Origin: CAZFIO01 sp964519585
Lineage (GTDB): Bacteria; Bacillota; Clostridia; Tissierellales; Tissierellaceae
Direction: 5' to 3'
Length of the DNA: 49,895 nucleotides
Assembly (NCBI GenBank): GCA_964519585.1
Contig: CAZFIO010000002.1
Span: forward strand, 1 to 49,895
The first letter of the stretch is position 1. Each line of letters opens with the position of its first letter. Positions 41,711 through 49,612 of this stretch are shown here, one piece after another. The translations under genes and the position numbers were made by a program. The notes beneath the pieces were generated by a model. It was not told where the DNA came from and did no database searches. It worked only from the letters and a program-made list of their open reading frames with translations.

Positions 41711-43529
41711 AATTTTCATATGAGCCCATTTTTCTATAAAGGGTTGCCAGACCAATTTTTAATTTATCAGCTACAACCTTTTTTCCTTCAACGGAATCCC
41801 CATATTGGCTTATTAATTCTTCTATAATACCTTTTTCAAATTCTAGCTTTAACTCCTCCAGGGTCTTGTCACCTATACTTCCATAGCTAATTCTTCCTTT
41901 ATCCTTGTTCTCAATTCTATCCTGCTTATCCTCCATCAAACTTTTAAACTTATTGCTGAAAAAATAATTTGGTAGATGGTCTAATTCTATCTCTTGATTT
42001 GGGGCAAAACACATAGCATGCTCCAAAACATTTTCCAATTCTCTTAAGTTTCCTGGCCAAGAATAATTCTTAAAGGCTTTTTTAACCTTCTCAGACAGGA
42101 CCTTTTCACCTGTATTCATCCTGCTAGATAGTTTGTTTATTATATAGCTAGAACATAGGAAGATATCGTCCCCCCTATTTTTTAAAGAGGGAAGTTTAAT
42201 TGGTATTACATTTAATCTATAAAAGAGGTCCAACCTGAATTTTCCTTGATAAACCATACTTTCCAAGTCTCTATGAGTGGCGGCTATTACCCTGATATTT
42301 ATATCAATTGGCTGCCCATCTCCCCCTACCCTCTCGATATTTCTTTCCTGTAGTACTCGCAATAATTTTGTTTGCATATTTAAAGGCAGGTCTCCTATTT
42401 CATCTAGAAATAGGGTTCCATTATTTGCTAATTCAATTTTTCCCTTCTTTCCATTGGGGCTAGCACCTGTAAATGAACCCCTTTCATAGCCAAAAAGCTC
42501 AGATTCCATAAGACTTTCAGGAATGCTGGCGCAATTTATAGTCATAAATGGTCCATCTTTTCGAGGGCTTTCATTGTGGATTGACCTAGCCAACAACTCC
42601 TTGCCTGTTCCACTATCCCCCTGGATCAGAATCGTAGAATCAGTCTGGGCAGCAATCTTGGATTTATTAACTGTCTCCATTAGGATTTCGCTTTGACCTA
42701 TAATATTTTCGAATAAAATTTCACCCTTATTCTCAAAGGTTTTTGCAATATTAATTATTTCTTTTATTTCATCAAAGGATACCAGTAATGAATGGTCGTT
42801 ATCCCTAAGGAAAATCTTATTAATATTATATCTAACCCTTACATTCTTTCCCTTAATATTCCAGGTCCCTACCAGGTTGGTATTTCCTGTATCCTGAAAT
42901 TTAATATTTTTTGCAAAATCATCTAGGGGCTTGTCCAGTATCTTGTCTTCCGATAGGTTTCTCCCTAGTATTTCAAGGGCCTTGGCATTTATATGGTTGA
43001 TTTCGTAGTCTGAATTCAATATAATTATTCCCTTATTTAAATAATTAATAATCTCATTAACCTCAGTTGTAAAGCTTTTTAACTTATTGGTAATTTTAAT
43101 TCTTGAGATTTCCTTTTCAATCATTTCACCTGTTTGCTCAAGCATTTTGAAATATTCATCCTTTTTCAGGGCCATAATCTGGGCCTGATTAGAATCAAAG
43201 GATGCAAAGCTTATAACCCCAATTATATCTCCATCTACCCTTAAAGGATGGGACATATTTGCGTGTTCATTGCAATTATTGAAGTTAGAGCACCTTATAC
43301 AATCCTCTTCACTTTTTGCAATAAGATTAATTTTGGCTTGCCCTGTAGCCATAACCTTTGCAAAAAGAGAGTCTTCTGGACAATTTTCATCAATTTTGTT
43401 TTTAAAATTACCTGTACCTATTATACGAGCTAAATTCTTATCCGCAACTGCTACGTCAACATTTAGTGCAGAACCAACTGTCTCTGCCCACTCCTCCATT
43501 TTGTTTTGTATTAGTCTTAAATAAGTCAC
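41709..43529 (-). CDS. Sigma-54-dependent transcriptional activator
   Basis: 606 residues with the same plan as the activator at 3742-5472: N-terminal GAF-like sensor (VDVAVADKNLARIIGTGNF) with a CIRCSNFNNC (CxxCx5C) cluster, a PAS-like region (IIILNSDYEINHINAKALEIL), AAA+ domain with GDSGTGKE, a GSFTGA loop (variant of GAFTGA), LFLDEIGDL and PGNLRELENV, and a C-terminal Fis helix-turn-helix (ADKLKIGLATLYRKM). GTG start at 43529, 7 nt after GGGAGG. It is convergent with the Ald-like gene and close to the CyuA sigma-54 promoter, its probable target. The Ser in GSFTGA is uncommon but found in active family members. Confidence 0.9.
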   Translation of the reverse strand: MTYLRLIQNKMEEWAETVGSALNVDVAVADKNLARIIGTGNFKNKIDENCPEDSLFAKVMATGQAKINLIAKSEEDCIRCSNFNNCNEHANMSHPLRVDGDIIGVISFASFDSNQAQIMALKKDEYFKMLEQTGEMIEKEISRIKITNKLKSFTTEVNEIINYLNKGIIILNSDYEINHINAKALEILGRNLSEDKILDKPLDDFAKNIKFQDTGNTNLVGTWNIKGKNVRVRYNINKIFLRDNDHSLLVSFDEIKEIINIAKTFENKGEILFENIIGQSEILMETVNKSKIAAQTDSTILIQGDSGTGKELLARSIHNESPRKDGPFMTINCASIPESLMESELFGYERGSFTGASPNGKKGKIELANNGTLFLDEIGDLPLNMQTKLLRVLQERNIERVGGDGQPIDINIRVIAATHRDLESMVYQGKFRLDLFYRLNVIPIKLPSLKNRGDDIFLCSSYIINKLSSRMNTGEKVLSEKVKKAFKNYSWPGNLRELENVLEHAMCFAPNQEIELDHLPNYFFSNKFKSLMEDKQDRIENKDKGRISYGSIGDKTLEELKLEFEKGIIEELISQYGDSVEGKKVVADKLKIGLATLYRKMGSYEN

Positions 43530-43633
43530 TTAAATTCCTCCCTAAAAACTAACTCTAATATCTTCTATAATATATCAAATTATTATCTTTTTTTCAAATA
43601 TCTACATATATAATAATTATAAATAAAATAAAT

Positions 43634-43663
43634 ATTAAGGGCCCCCTAATGGGAGCCTTTAAT
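43634..43663 (-). terminator. Terminator of the dicarboxylate/amino-acid symporter gene
   Basis: AAGGGCCCCC/GGGAGCCTT-type stem with a short loop; on the minus strand it is followed by AATATTTATTTTATTT. It lies 3 nt after the symporter stop. Confidence 0.7.
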
Positions 43664-43666
43664 ATT

Positions 43667-44917
43667 CTAGACCTTTTCTTTAATTGGGTTCCTATCTTTA
43701 AACCAACTTTTTCCTTCAATTGCTCTGGTAACCATCATAGATGCTATGGTGTCTCCTGATGCGTTTAGCATGGTTGCAGGTGCATCTACTAAAAATCCTA
43801 TGGTTGCCACTATGGGGAAGGCTTCTGGTGGGAAGTTGAAGAGAGAAACTATAAGCATTTCCCCTACCAGACCTCCTCCAGGTGCACCAGATAGAACAAA
43901 GGCTGCCAGTATGGAAACTATAATTGCCGTAATATAGGTCCCAAAGGTATTGAAGGGCATATCAAAAATACCAAATAGGAAGGTGATTTTCACAATGGAG
44001 GAAATTACTGACCCATCCATATGCATGGTAGCCCCCATGGGCAAAACTATATTGGATATATCTTCTGGTACTCCTATGTTTTTGCAGGCCTCCTTGTTTG
44101 CTGGCAGGGTTGCCATGGAACTACCTGTTGCAAAGGCAGTAACTGCAGGAGAAATAATATGCTTTGCCATAGATTTTACCCCTTCTTTTCCTGCTGCTAG
44201 ATAGGTATAAATAGGGAACATGGTAAACATGTAGATAAAGACCACAGGGAAGTAAATAAGAAGTACCCTGGCATAGTCCCTAATAAGTGCAGGCCCCAAA
44301 TCTCCAATTAAATTTGCAAAATAGGCACTTAGGCCAATAGGCGCATAGATCATAATATAGTCTACGATTTTCATAATTATATCGTTTAAGTTGTTTAAAA
44401 ACTTTCCTATAGGGCTTTTTTCGCCACCACAAACTGATGTAGCCAATCCAAACAATATGGAGAAGACTATCAAGGGTAGCATGTTTTCCTTCCTTAGTAA
44501 GTCTCCGAAGTTTCCTACAGTTAATGATGACACCAGGATTTCTGCTCCTGTTTTTGCATTTGCCATATCTTCTGGGCTTCCAAGAGAAATTGTGCTACCA
44601 GCTGCTGGTGGCCAAATATTTACAGTTATCAGTATAAATGCGGAAGCTATAAGTCCAGTTATTATAAATATAAGCAGGGTGAAGCCAAGTATTTTTCCTA
44701 ATCTTCTTAAATCAGCCATACTTGCCACGGCACTAGTAATTGAAATAAATACCATGGGTACAACTATTGTAAACATTAAATTTAAAAATATATCTCCCAA
44801 GGGCTTTAATATAGTGGCCCTTTCTCCCAATAAGTATCCCAATAGGAAGCCAAGTCCTATTCCGCCAAGTAAAATTACAGGGAAATATCTTTGAAACCAA
44901 CCCTTTTTTTTACTCAT
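43667..44917 (-). CDS. Dicarboxylate/amino acid:cation symporter (DAACS family)
   Basis: 416 residues, about 8 membrane helices plus two hairpin loops. DAACS signatures: TIVVPMVFISITSAVASM, FATGSSMATLPANKEAC (HP1-like serine-rich loop), MGATMHMDGSVISSIVKITFLFGI (the NMDGT-equivalent) and GAPGGGLVGEMLIVSLF. It imports glutamate, aspartate, serine/threonine or C4-dicarboxylates with Na+ or H+. It lies behind the activator gene and may belong to the same physiology as the TRAP region, but it has its own start and terminator. ATG 44917 follows AAAGAGGTGG. Confidence 0.9.
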   Translation of the reverse strand: MSKKKGWFQRYFPVILLGGIGLGFLLGYLLGERATILKPLGDIFLNLMFTIVVPMVFISITSAVASMADLRRLGKILGFTLLIFIITGLIASAFILITVNIWPPAAGSTISLGSPEDMANAKTGAEILVSSLTVGNFGDLLRKENMLPLIVFSILFGLATSVCGGEKSPIGKFLNNLNDIIMKIVDYIMIYAPIGLSAYFANLIGDLGPALIRDYARVLLIYFPVVFIYMFTMFPIYTYLAAGKEGVKSMAKHIISPAVTAFATGSSMATLPANKEACKNIGVPEDISNIVLPMGATMHMDGSVISSIVKITFLFGIFDMPFNTFGTYITAIIVSILAAFVLSGAPGGGLVGEMLIVSLFNFPPEAFPIVATIGFLVDAPATMLNASGDTIASMMVTRAIEGKSWFKDRNPIKEKV

Positions 44918-45117
44918 AATCCACCTCTTTCTTACTTTTATATTCTATCTTGATTAAATTTTTCCTGGTTTGAATAAAATGGGTCTTCTATAAATATATA
45001 TATTCTTCTAGCTATTTATTCATATTTGCATAAATATATTTGCTTTTGGAAATCACTAATATAAGTGGCTTTAAGGACATTGGATATGAAGTTGTTTTGG
45101 GGTATTATTCCAAAAAT

Positions 45118-45146
45118 TTGACAAATTTAGGAATATGGTTTAAAAT
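45118..45146 (+). promoter_or_regulatory. Sigma-A promoter of the 3D-domain protein
   Basis: TTGACA (45118-45123), 17-nt spacer, TAAAAT (45141-45146), 53 nt before the ATG. The remaining sequence from 44918 to 45117 holds no gene that could be recognised. Confidence 0.85.
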
Positions 45147-45198
45147 ACATCAGTAGTATGAATAGTTACAAATTAGTTACAAATTTAGGAGGTTTAAG

Positions 45199-46194
45199 AT
45201 GAAAACTGAAAAAGCTTCTATTGCTAAGAAGTTTAGAATCCTGGGGTCTCTGCTTTTAGTTTTACTGCTAACAGTAGGATTTTACATTTCCCAGGGGACA
45301 AATGTTTTGCTTAGCGTAGACGGGGAATTGAGTGAAGTATCATCTCGCTCAAGAACTGTAGAAGATTTTCTAGAGAAGGAAGGAGTTATAGTTAAAGAAG
45401 GGGCATATATTAATCTCCCCTTAGAATCTAAATTAGAAAAAGATCTAGAAATAGTGATAATAAATCCAAAGCCTTACACAATTAAGGCCAATAATACCTT
45501 ACTTGAGATTGAATCCATACACGATAATGTGGATGATATCCTAAGGGAACAAGAAATTGTTCTAGGTGAATTTGATTATGTAAAGCCAGAGTTATCCTCT
45601 AAGGTTAATTCAATGGCGGTTATAGAAATCTTCAGGGTACATAGTCAGCTAGCCTCTGAAGAAGAAAGTATTCCCTTTGGTGAGGAAGCAAGGGAAAATC
45701 CTAACCTCTATAAGGGTACAAAAAAAATTGTACAAAAAGGTAAGGATGGTATAAAGTTAGTCCATAGAATGGATAAATATATTAATGGTAAGCTGGATTC
45801 CTCTAGCATGGATGGAGAAGAGGTCCTGAAGGAAGCCCAGGTCCAGATAGTAGAAGTTGGTAGTAAGGAAAGAATTATTGCAACATCAAGAGGATCTACC
45901 AGGTTTAAAAAACACTACACCATGACAGCTACTGCCTATACTGATGACAAGGCCTCCCAGGGCAAGTGGGTTGGTAAAACAGCCACTGGGATGAAACCCC
46001 AGGTTGGAGTTGTAGCAGTTGATCCAAGGGTTATACCCCTAAGATCCCAGCTTTATATAGAGGGATATGGATTTGCTATAGCAGGAGATACTGGTGGGTC
46101 AATTAAGGGAAATAGGATAGACTTGTTTAAAGAAACTAGAACTGAAGCCTACAAGTTTGGAAGAAGAAAAGTAAATGTATATGTACTAGAATAG
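45199..46194 (+). CDS. YabE-like cell-wall protein with DUF348, G5 and 3D domains
   Basis: 331 residues. A membrane-anchor or signal segment (~13-32, LGSLLLVLLLTVGFYIS) precedes two DUF348/ubiquitin-like repeats (~35-75 and ~90-130; SRTVEDFLEKEGVIVKEGAY), a G5-like region (~150-225; EEARENPNLYKGTKKIVQKG), and a C-terminal 3D domain (~238-331; MTATAYT, GVVAVDPRVIPLRSQLYIEGYG, AGDTGGSIKGNRIDLF with the three Asp). Such resuscitation-promoting-factor-like proteins are putative peptidoglycan hydrolases. yabE adjoins rnmV-ksgA in Bacillus. The TRAP/CyuA region lies between them here. ATG follows AGGAGG. Confidence 0.9.
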   Translation: MKTEKASIAKKFRILGSLLLVLLLTVGFYISQGTNVLLSVDGELSEVSSRSRTVEDFLEKEGVIVKEGAYINLPLESKLEKDLEIVIINPKPYTIKANNTLLEIESIHDNVDDILREQEIVLGEFDYVKPELSSKVNSMAVIEIFRVHSQLASEEESIPFGEEARENPNLYKGTKKIVQKGKDGIKLVHRMDKYINGKLDSSSMDGEEVLKEAQVQIVEVGSKERIIATSRGSTRFKKHYTMTATAYTDDKASQGKWVGKTATGMKPQVGVVAVDPRVIPLRSQLYIEGYGFAIAGDTGGSIKGNRIDLFKETRTEAYKFGRRKVNVYVLE

Positions 46195-46196
46195 AT

Positions 46197-46219
46197 AGAG
46201 GTCCCCAGGGACCTCTTTT
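46197..46219 (+). terminator. Terminator of the 3D-domain protein gene
   Basis: GAGGTCCC and GGACCTC with a 3-nt loop, then TTTTAATTTT. The minus strand also ends in a U-rich context, serving the converging HerA gene partly. Confidence 0.82.
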
Positions 46220-48053
46220 AATTTTCCATATACCTGAAACCAAATATGGTTTCTTCTTTTTTTATGTGGCCCTTGTCTACCATTTGTTTTAAACGGTCTT
46301 CAAGATTTCTAATATCAAAGGTTTGGCCTGTTTCCTTTTCTATTTCTAGGCTGGTATCCAACAATTCAGTGTCATTGATAGGCAGTTTTGATAATATAAT
46401 TCTTAAAAACTTTTCATCCTCTTCTTTGAACCTTTCCTTTAGCTCATCAAAGGGGTTAAGGGTATGAGGGCTAGATGTGATAGCTGCTCGGATTCTTCCA
46501 TATATGGTCCTACCCATGGTTGCTGAGGATATAAACACATCTCCAGTTCTTAAATAGGGCAATCTCCTGCACTCCTCTAGGGTTAAGTCTGTTTCCTCCT
46601 GGATAGTTTGTATATCAGATGCCCTTACTGTCCTAAAGATTAGCTTTGTATTTAACTGGGCTGTAATGGTTTCATCTAGAAGGGTAGGCCTTTGGGTGGC
46701 TAGGATTAAAAAGACCCCATACTTTCTACCCTCTTGAGAAATTTCCTTTAGTATAGATTTGGATGGTGAGTCATAAGCCTTGGGTGCAAAGTTATGGGCC
46801 TCATCTGTAACTATAATAAAGGGTGGAAAATAATCTGCAGTGATTTTCTTATAAAGGGCATCCTTATAGTCCCTTCTCTTGTGGTAAAGATTGTTGAGTA
46901 AATATGTGGAAAAGACTTGTAGTATTCTTGTAGACCCTTGAATTACTATAAGTTTTCCAGCCTGTAGGCCTTCCTCAATCTCCCTAATGTCTTTGGAGAA
47001 AACCCCCTCATTTTCCAGTCTCTTCAGCCTCCATATGATCCCTCTTACTGAGTTGTAGGGGCAGGTTTTGTCATAGTTGGCGTAGAGTTCTCTTCTTTGT
47101 ATCCAGGCCTTCCTTTCCTCATTGTCAGATGCCTGGTCTATCTTTCCATTAATCCTATCCATGGTCCCTTCTTCCTGGGCTTCTGTAAGCATTTTTAATC
47201 TATTGTAGAAGCTATAGAAGGAATCCCTAGGTTTAAAGAGTACATCAACAACATTGTTCATGGAGTCAGTCAGATTGCTGGCAGCATCCAGAAGGTTTTT
47301 CAAGTCCTGGGCTGATAAATCTTCAAATTTTACCCCTATATGGCTTCCTACTTGAAGGCACTTAAACTTTTCCTTAAAAGTTTTATCCTCATCCAGATAG
47401 TCTGCTATTTCACTGAAGTCCATTTCAAAATGAGGGTCCAAGACTATGGTTGGGATGTTTTGCATCATTAGTTCTTCCAATAATACCCTAAGTCCAAAGG
47501 ACTTACCTGAACCTGACCCACCAAAGACTCCTATATGGGGGTAGTGGTGCATGGATTTCAAATCCATAATATAGGGAATTTCATTTTGCTCCTTAAGAAT
47601 CTCATCCTCAAAGGTATAGAGGATATCCTTAAACTCTTCATCCATTTCTTGGTACATATCATCAGTATTCCTGATAACTCCCAGGCTTAGGCCTTCCTCT
47701 TTTGAGGTTTTTATCATGATTTTCTTTACTTCTGCAAATCTTGGAGGCCTTATATTGGATCCTGTTTGAATTGGATATAGAGCCTCGTTTAAAAGCCTTA
47801 CCTTAGATATATATATAGTGTCTTGGTCCACATCATAGCCTAGGGCCTTGAGGGATTCCAGTACAGAGTTGTCCACAAAGTCCCCATAGATATTTAGGGG
47901 GATATAACGGTTAAAGGTCTGGGCTTCAACTACTTCCCCTAGAAGGTCCCCCTGGTCTATATCTTCTATAATTAAAAATTCATTGATACGAAAATTCCTT
48001 TCCTTGGACCCAACAAATACCTCCTGCTGGGTGGTGATACCAACAACTTTCAT
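46218..48053 (-). CDS. herA: HerA-type ATPase (DUF87), DNA-translocating
   Basis: 611 residues. N-terminal HAS-barrel-like region (to ~120), then the FtsK/HerA P-loop: Walker A GGSGSGKSFGL near residue 170, PTIVLDPHFEMDFSE, Walker B FIIVTDEAHNFAPKAY near 400 and the sensor/Arg segment FLILATQRPT. HerA forms a hexameric motor that works with the NurA nuclease in DNA end processing; many bacterial copies also act in antiphage defence. It lies directly before a nurA-type gene on the same strand. ATG 48053 follows AAAGAGGTG. Confidence 0.9.
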   Translation of the reverse strand: MKVVGITTQQEVFVGSKERNFRINEFLIIEDIDQGDLLGEVVEAQTFNRYIPLNIYGDFVDNSVLESLKALGYDVDQDTIYISKVRLLNEALYPIQTGSNIRPPRFAEVKKIMIKTSKEEGLSLGVIRNTDDMYQEMDEEFKDILYTFEDEILKEQNEIPYIMDLKSMHHYPHIGVFGGSGSGKSFGLRVLLEELMMQNIPTIVLDPHFEMDFSEIADYLDEDKTFKEKFKCLQVGSHIGVKFEDLSAQDLKNLLDAASNLTDSMNNVVDVLFKPRDSFYSFYNRLKMLTEAQEEGTMDRINGKIDQASDNEERKAWIQRRELYANYDKTCPYNSVRGIIWRLKRLENEGVFSKDIREIEEGLQAGKLIVIQGSTRILQVFSTYLLNNLYHKRRDYKDALYKKITADYFPPFIIVTDEAHNFAPKAYDSPSKSILKEISQEGRKYGVFLILATQRPTLLDETITAQLNTKLIFRTVRASDIQTIQEETDLTLEECRRLPYLRTGDVFISSATMGRTIYGRIRAAITSSPHTLNPFDELKERFKEEDEKFLRIILSKLPINDTELLDTSLEIEKETGQTFDIRNLEDRLKQMVDKGHIKKEETIFGFRYMEN

Positions 48054-48068
48054 ATAAACACCTCTTTC

Positions 48069-48196
48069 TTACAATAGCCTAGCAATAGTCAAGCAATGGC
48101 CTAGCAATTGTTTTCATGAATCAAAGCTTTTAGGTCCTTAACTACTGTTTGTCTATCGTTTGTCTATTGCTTGTCTATCGTTTGTCTATCGTTAAT
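48069..48196. repeat. Mosaic element M14
   Basis: Left arm from 48070 (ACAATAGCCTAGCAATAGTC) of four units, short AT-rich core with CTTTTAGGTCC, right arm of four units (TTGTCTATCGT and TTGTCTATTGC) from 48142. It ends on the nurA stop and separates nurA from herA. Confidence 0.85.
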
Positions 48197-49178
48197 TCCT
48201 CTTGTCTCTTTCTGAGATGAAAAATCTTTCGTATATATCCCTATCCATATATCTTTCTAGGAGGGCCTTCATTATTTCATCTGAGATTTTTACTTCCTTA
48301 TCTACTATATCTAACCACAGGGGGACCCCCCTGCTGTTTTCAGGAGTAAGGGTAAAGATAAGCCTTGCCATTTCTTCCATGTAGTCTTTTTGGCTATTAA
48401 TTATATCCATTCCTATAGGAGTTGGTGCTAGGGAGGTTCTTATAAAGGCAGAAGAATATCCTTCAGGTAGTTTTTTGTTTACCTCATCCCTAATATTTAT
48501 CATTTCTCCATACTTTAATTTCCCAAATAATATTTCCCTATCATAAAATGAATCTCCTAAGCCTGGGTTTATTTCTTTCATCTTGTTCCCTATAATGGAT
48601 GTTTTTATATCCTTTATTACCCCTACCAGAAGTATCCCCCTTTCCTCACAAAGCTCCCTTAGTTCCATCCATTTATCGTAGGCATAAATATTGTACCTTA
48701 TAAGGCCCCCATCCATTAATATGGCGTAGGGTTTAAATTGATTTATGGCTTCCAAGGCAGCTTCCACTTCTAGGCTAGCAAGCCTGATATTCTTCTTTTC
48801 ATCTATTATGGCCTCCCTGTTTTTCAGGGGACTTTCTTCTTTTTCAGGATATAGGGGGCTGTATATATCTGCTAGAACTATGGGCATGTCCTTGTAGCAG
48901 GTAGATTTTGCTAGGGCCTGATAGGCTTCCACAAAGTGGGGGTAGGCCCCACCAATCTTGTTATTGGACCCATCTACTCCCAGAATCCCTCCCTTGTTTT
49001 GGTAACCATTTAGGGATACTAAATCTAGCTTTTCTAAGCTTTTGATCTGGCCTATATGGGTTTCTATGAAGCTTCGTAAGTCCCTCCTGTCTATAGATAG
49101 GACCTCCTTATATTTTTCTGTGATTAACTGGTTTAAATCTGTAACCTTTGATTTTAGTTTGTCGCTTAGAGTGTAAAT
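48192..49178 (-). CDS. nurA: NurA-type 5'-3' nuclease with apparent ATT start
   Basis: 328 residues from ATT 49178. AGGAGG at 49186-49191 lies 7 nt upstream, and no in-frame ATG, GTG or TTG is near; the longer open frame to 49253 is encoded by 11-bp repeats. NurA domain: GILGVDGSNNKIGG (metal-binding Asp), AILMDGGLIRYNIYA (second DG motif), then GILLVGVIKDIKTS and SFYDREILFGKL. NurA digests DNA 5' ends with HerA, which is encoded just downstream. The C-terminal RDKRN precedes TAA shared with the M14 arm. Family certainty is good; the start codon is inferred. Confidence 0.85.
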   Translation of the reverse strand: MYTLSDKLKSKVTDLNQLITEKYKEVLSIDRRDLRSFIETHIGQIKSLEKLDLVSLNGYQNKGGILGVDGSNNKIGGAYPHFVEAYQALAKSTCYKDMPIVLADIYSPLYPEKEESPLKNREAIIDEKKNIRLASLEVEAALEAINQFKPYAILMDGGLIRYNIYAYDKWMELRELCEERGILLVGVIKDIKTSIIGNKMKEINPGLGDSFYDREILFGKLKYGEMINIRDEVNKKLPEGYSSAFIRTSLAPTPIGMDIINSQKDYMEEMARLIFTLTPENSRGVPLWLDIVDKEVKISDEIMKALLERYMDRDIYERFFISERDKRN

Positions 49179-49196
49179 AGGAGCACCTCCTTTTGG

Positions 49197-49612
49197 GAAC
49201 GATAGTCTAGCAGTAGTCAAGCAATAGTCTAGCAATTGTCTAGTGGTAGACACAGTGGGGACAGGCCCTCTGTGTCTAAAGCATAAGGAAAAAGATTTTC
49301 TGGTCTGGCTTTGGGGTCTTGGATCCTTCGCTGTGCTTTGGATGACAAAGATAAGGTCTTGGGTCAGCGGGCCAGCAAAGCTAGCCCCTACAAATGACTT
49401 AGCCGAACCCTGCCAACAATTGCTTGTCCATTGCTTGACTATGGCTTGACTATTGTTCCCCTATCGTTCCCCCACTGGCCCCTGCTCTTAAAATTATATT
49501 CTTTTTCTTTCAGCTCTAAGCTTTAAGCCTTATGCTATTTAACCATTGTTTGCCTATGACTTATCTATTGCTTATCTATCGCTTGTCTATCGCTTGTCCA
49601 TTGCTTGACTAT
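49197..49612. repeat. Mosaic element M15 (complete, both arms, compound)
   Basis: Left arm from 49199 (AACGATAGTCTAGCAGTAGT), core with GGACACAGTGGGGACAGGCC, CTTGGATCCTTCGCTGTGC and GGGCCAGCAAAGCTAGCCCC near 49369-49388, then a first right arm near 49415 (ACAATTGCTTGTCCATTGCT) and, after a CTTTAAGCCTTATGC-type linker, a second right arm 49546-49612 (TTGTCTATCGCTTGTCCATT), which contains the rsmI TAG. No gene is supported in these ~415 nt. Confidence 0.85.

Noticed and set aside
49179..49253. Extended N terminus of NurA up to an ATG-like start at 49253
   Set aside because: The frame is read from repeat units and the Shine-Dalgarno itself; no ribosome site upstream.
2005..49612. 11-bp arrays as CRISPR
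   Set aside because: Units are contiguous and far too short, without spacers, and no cas genes are present.
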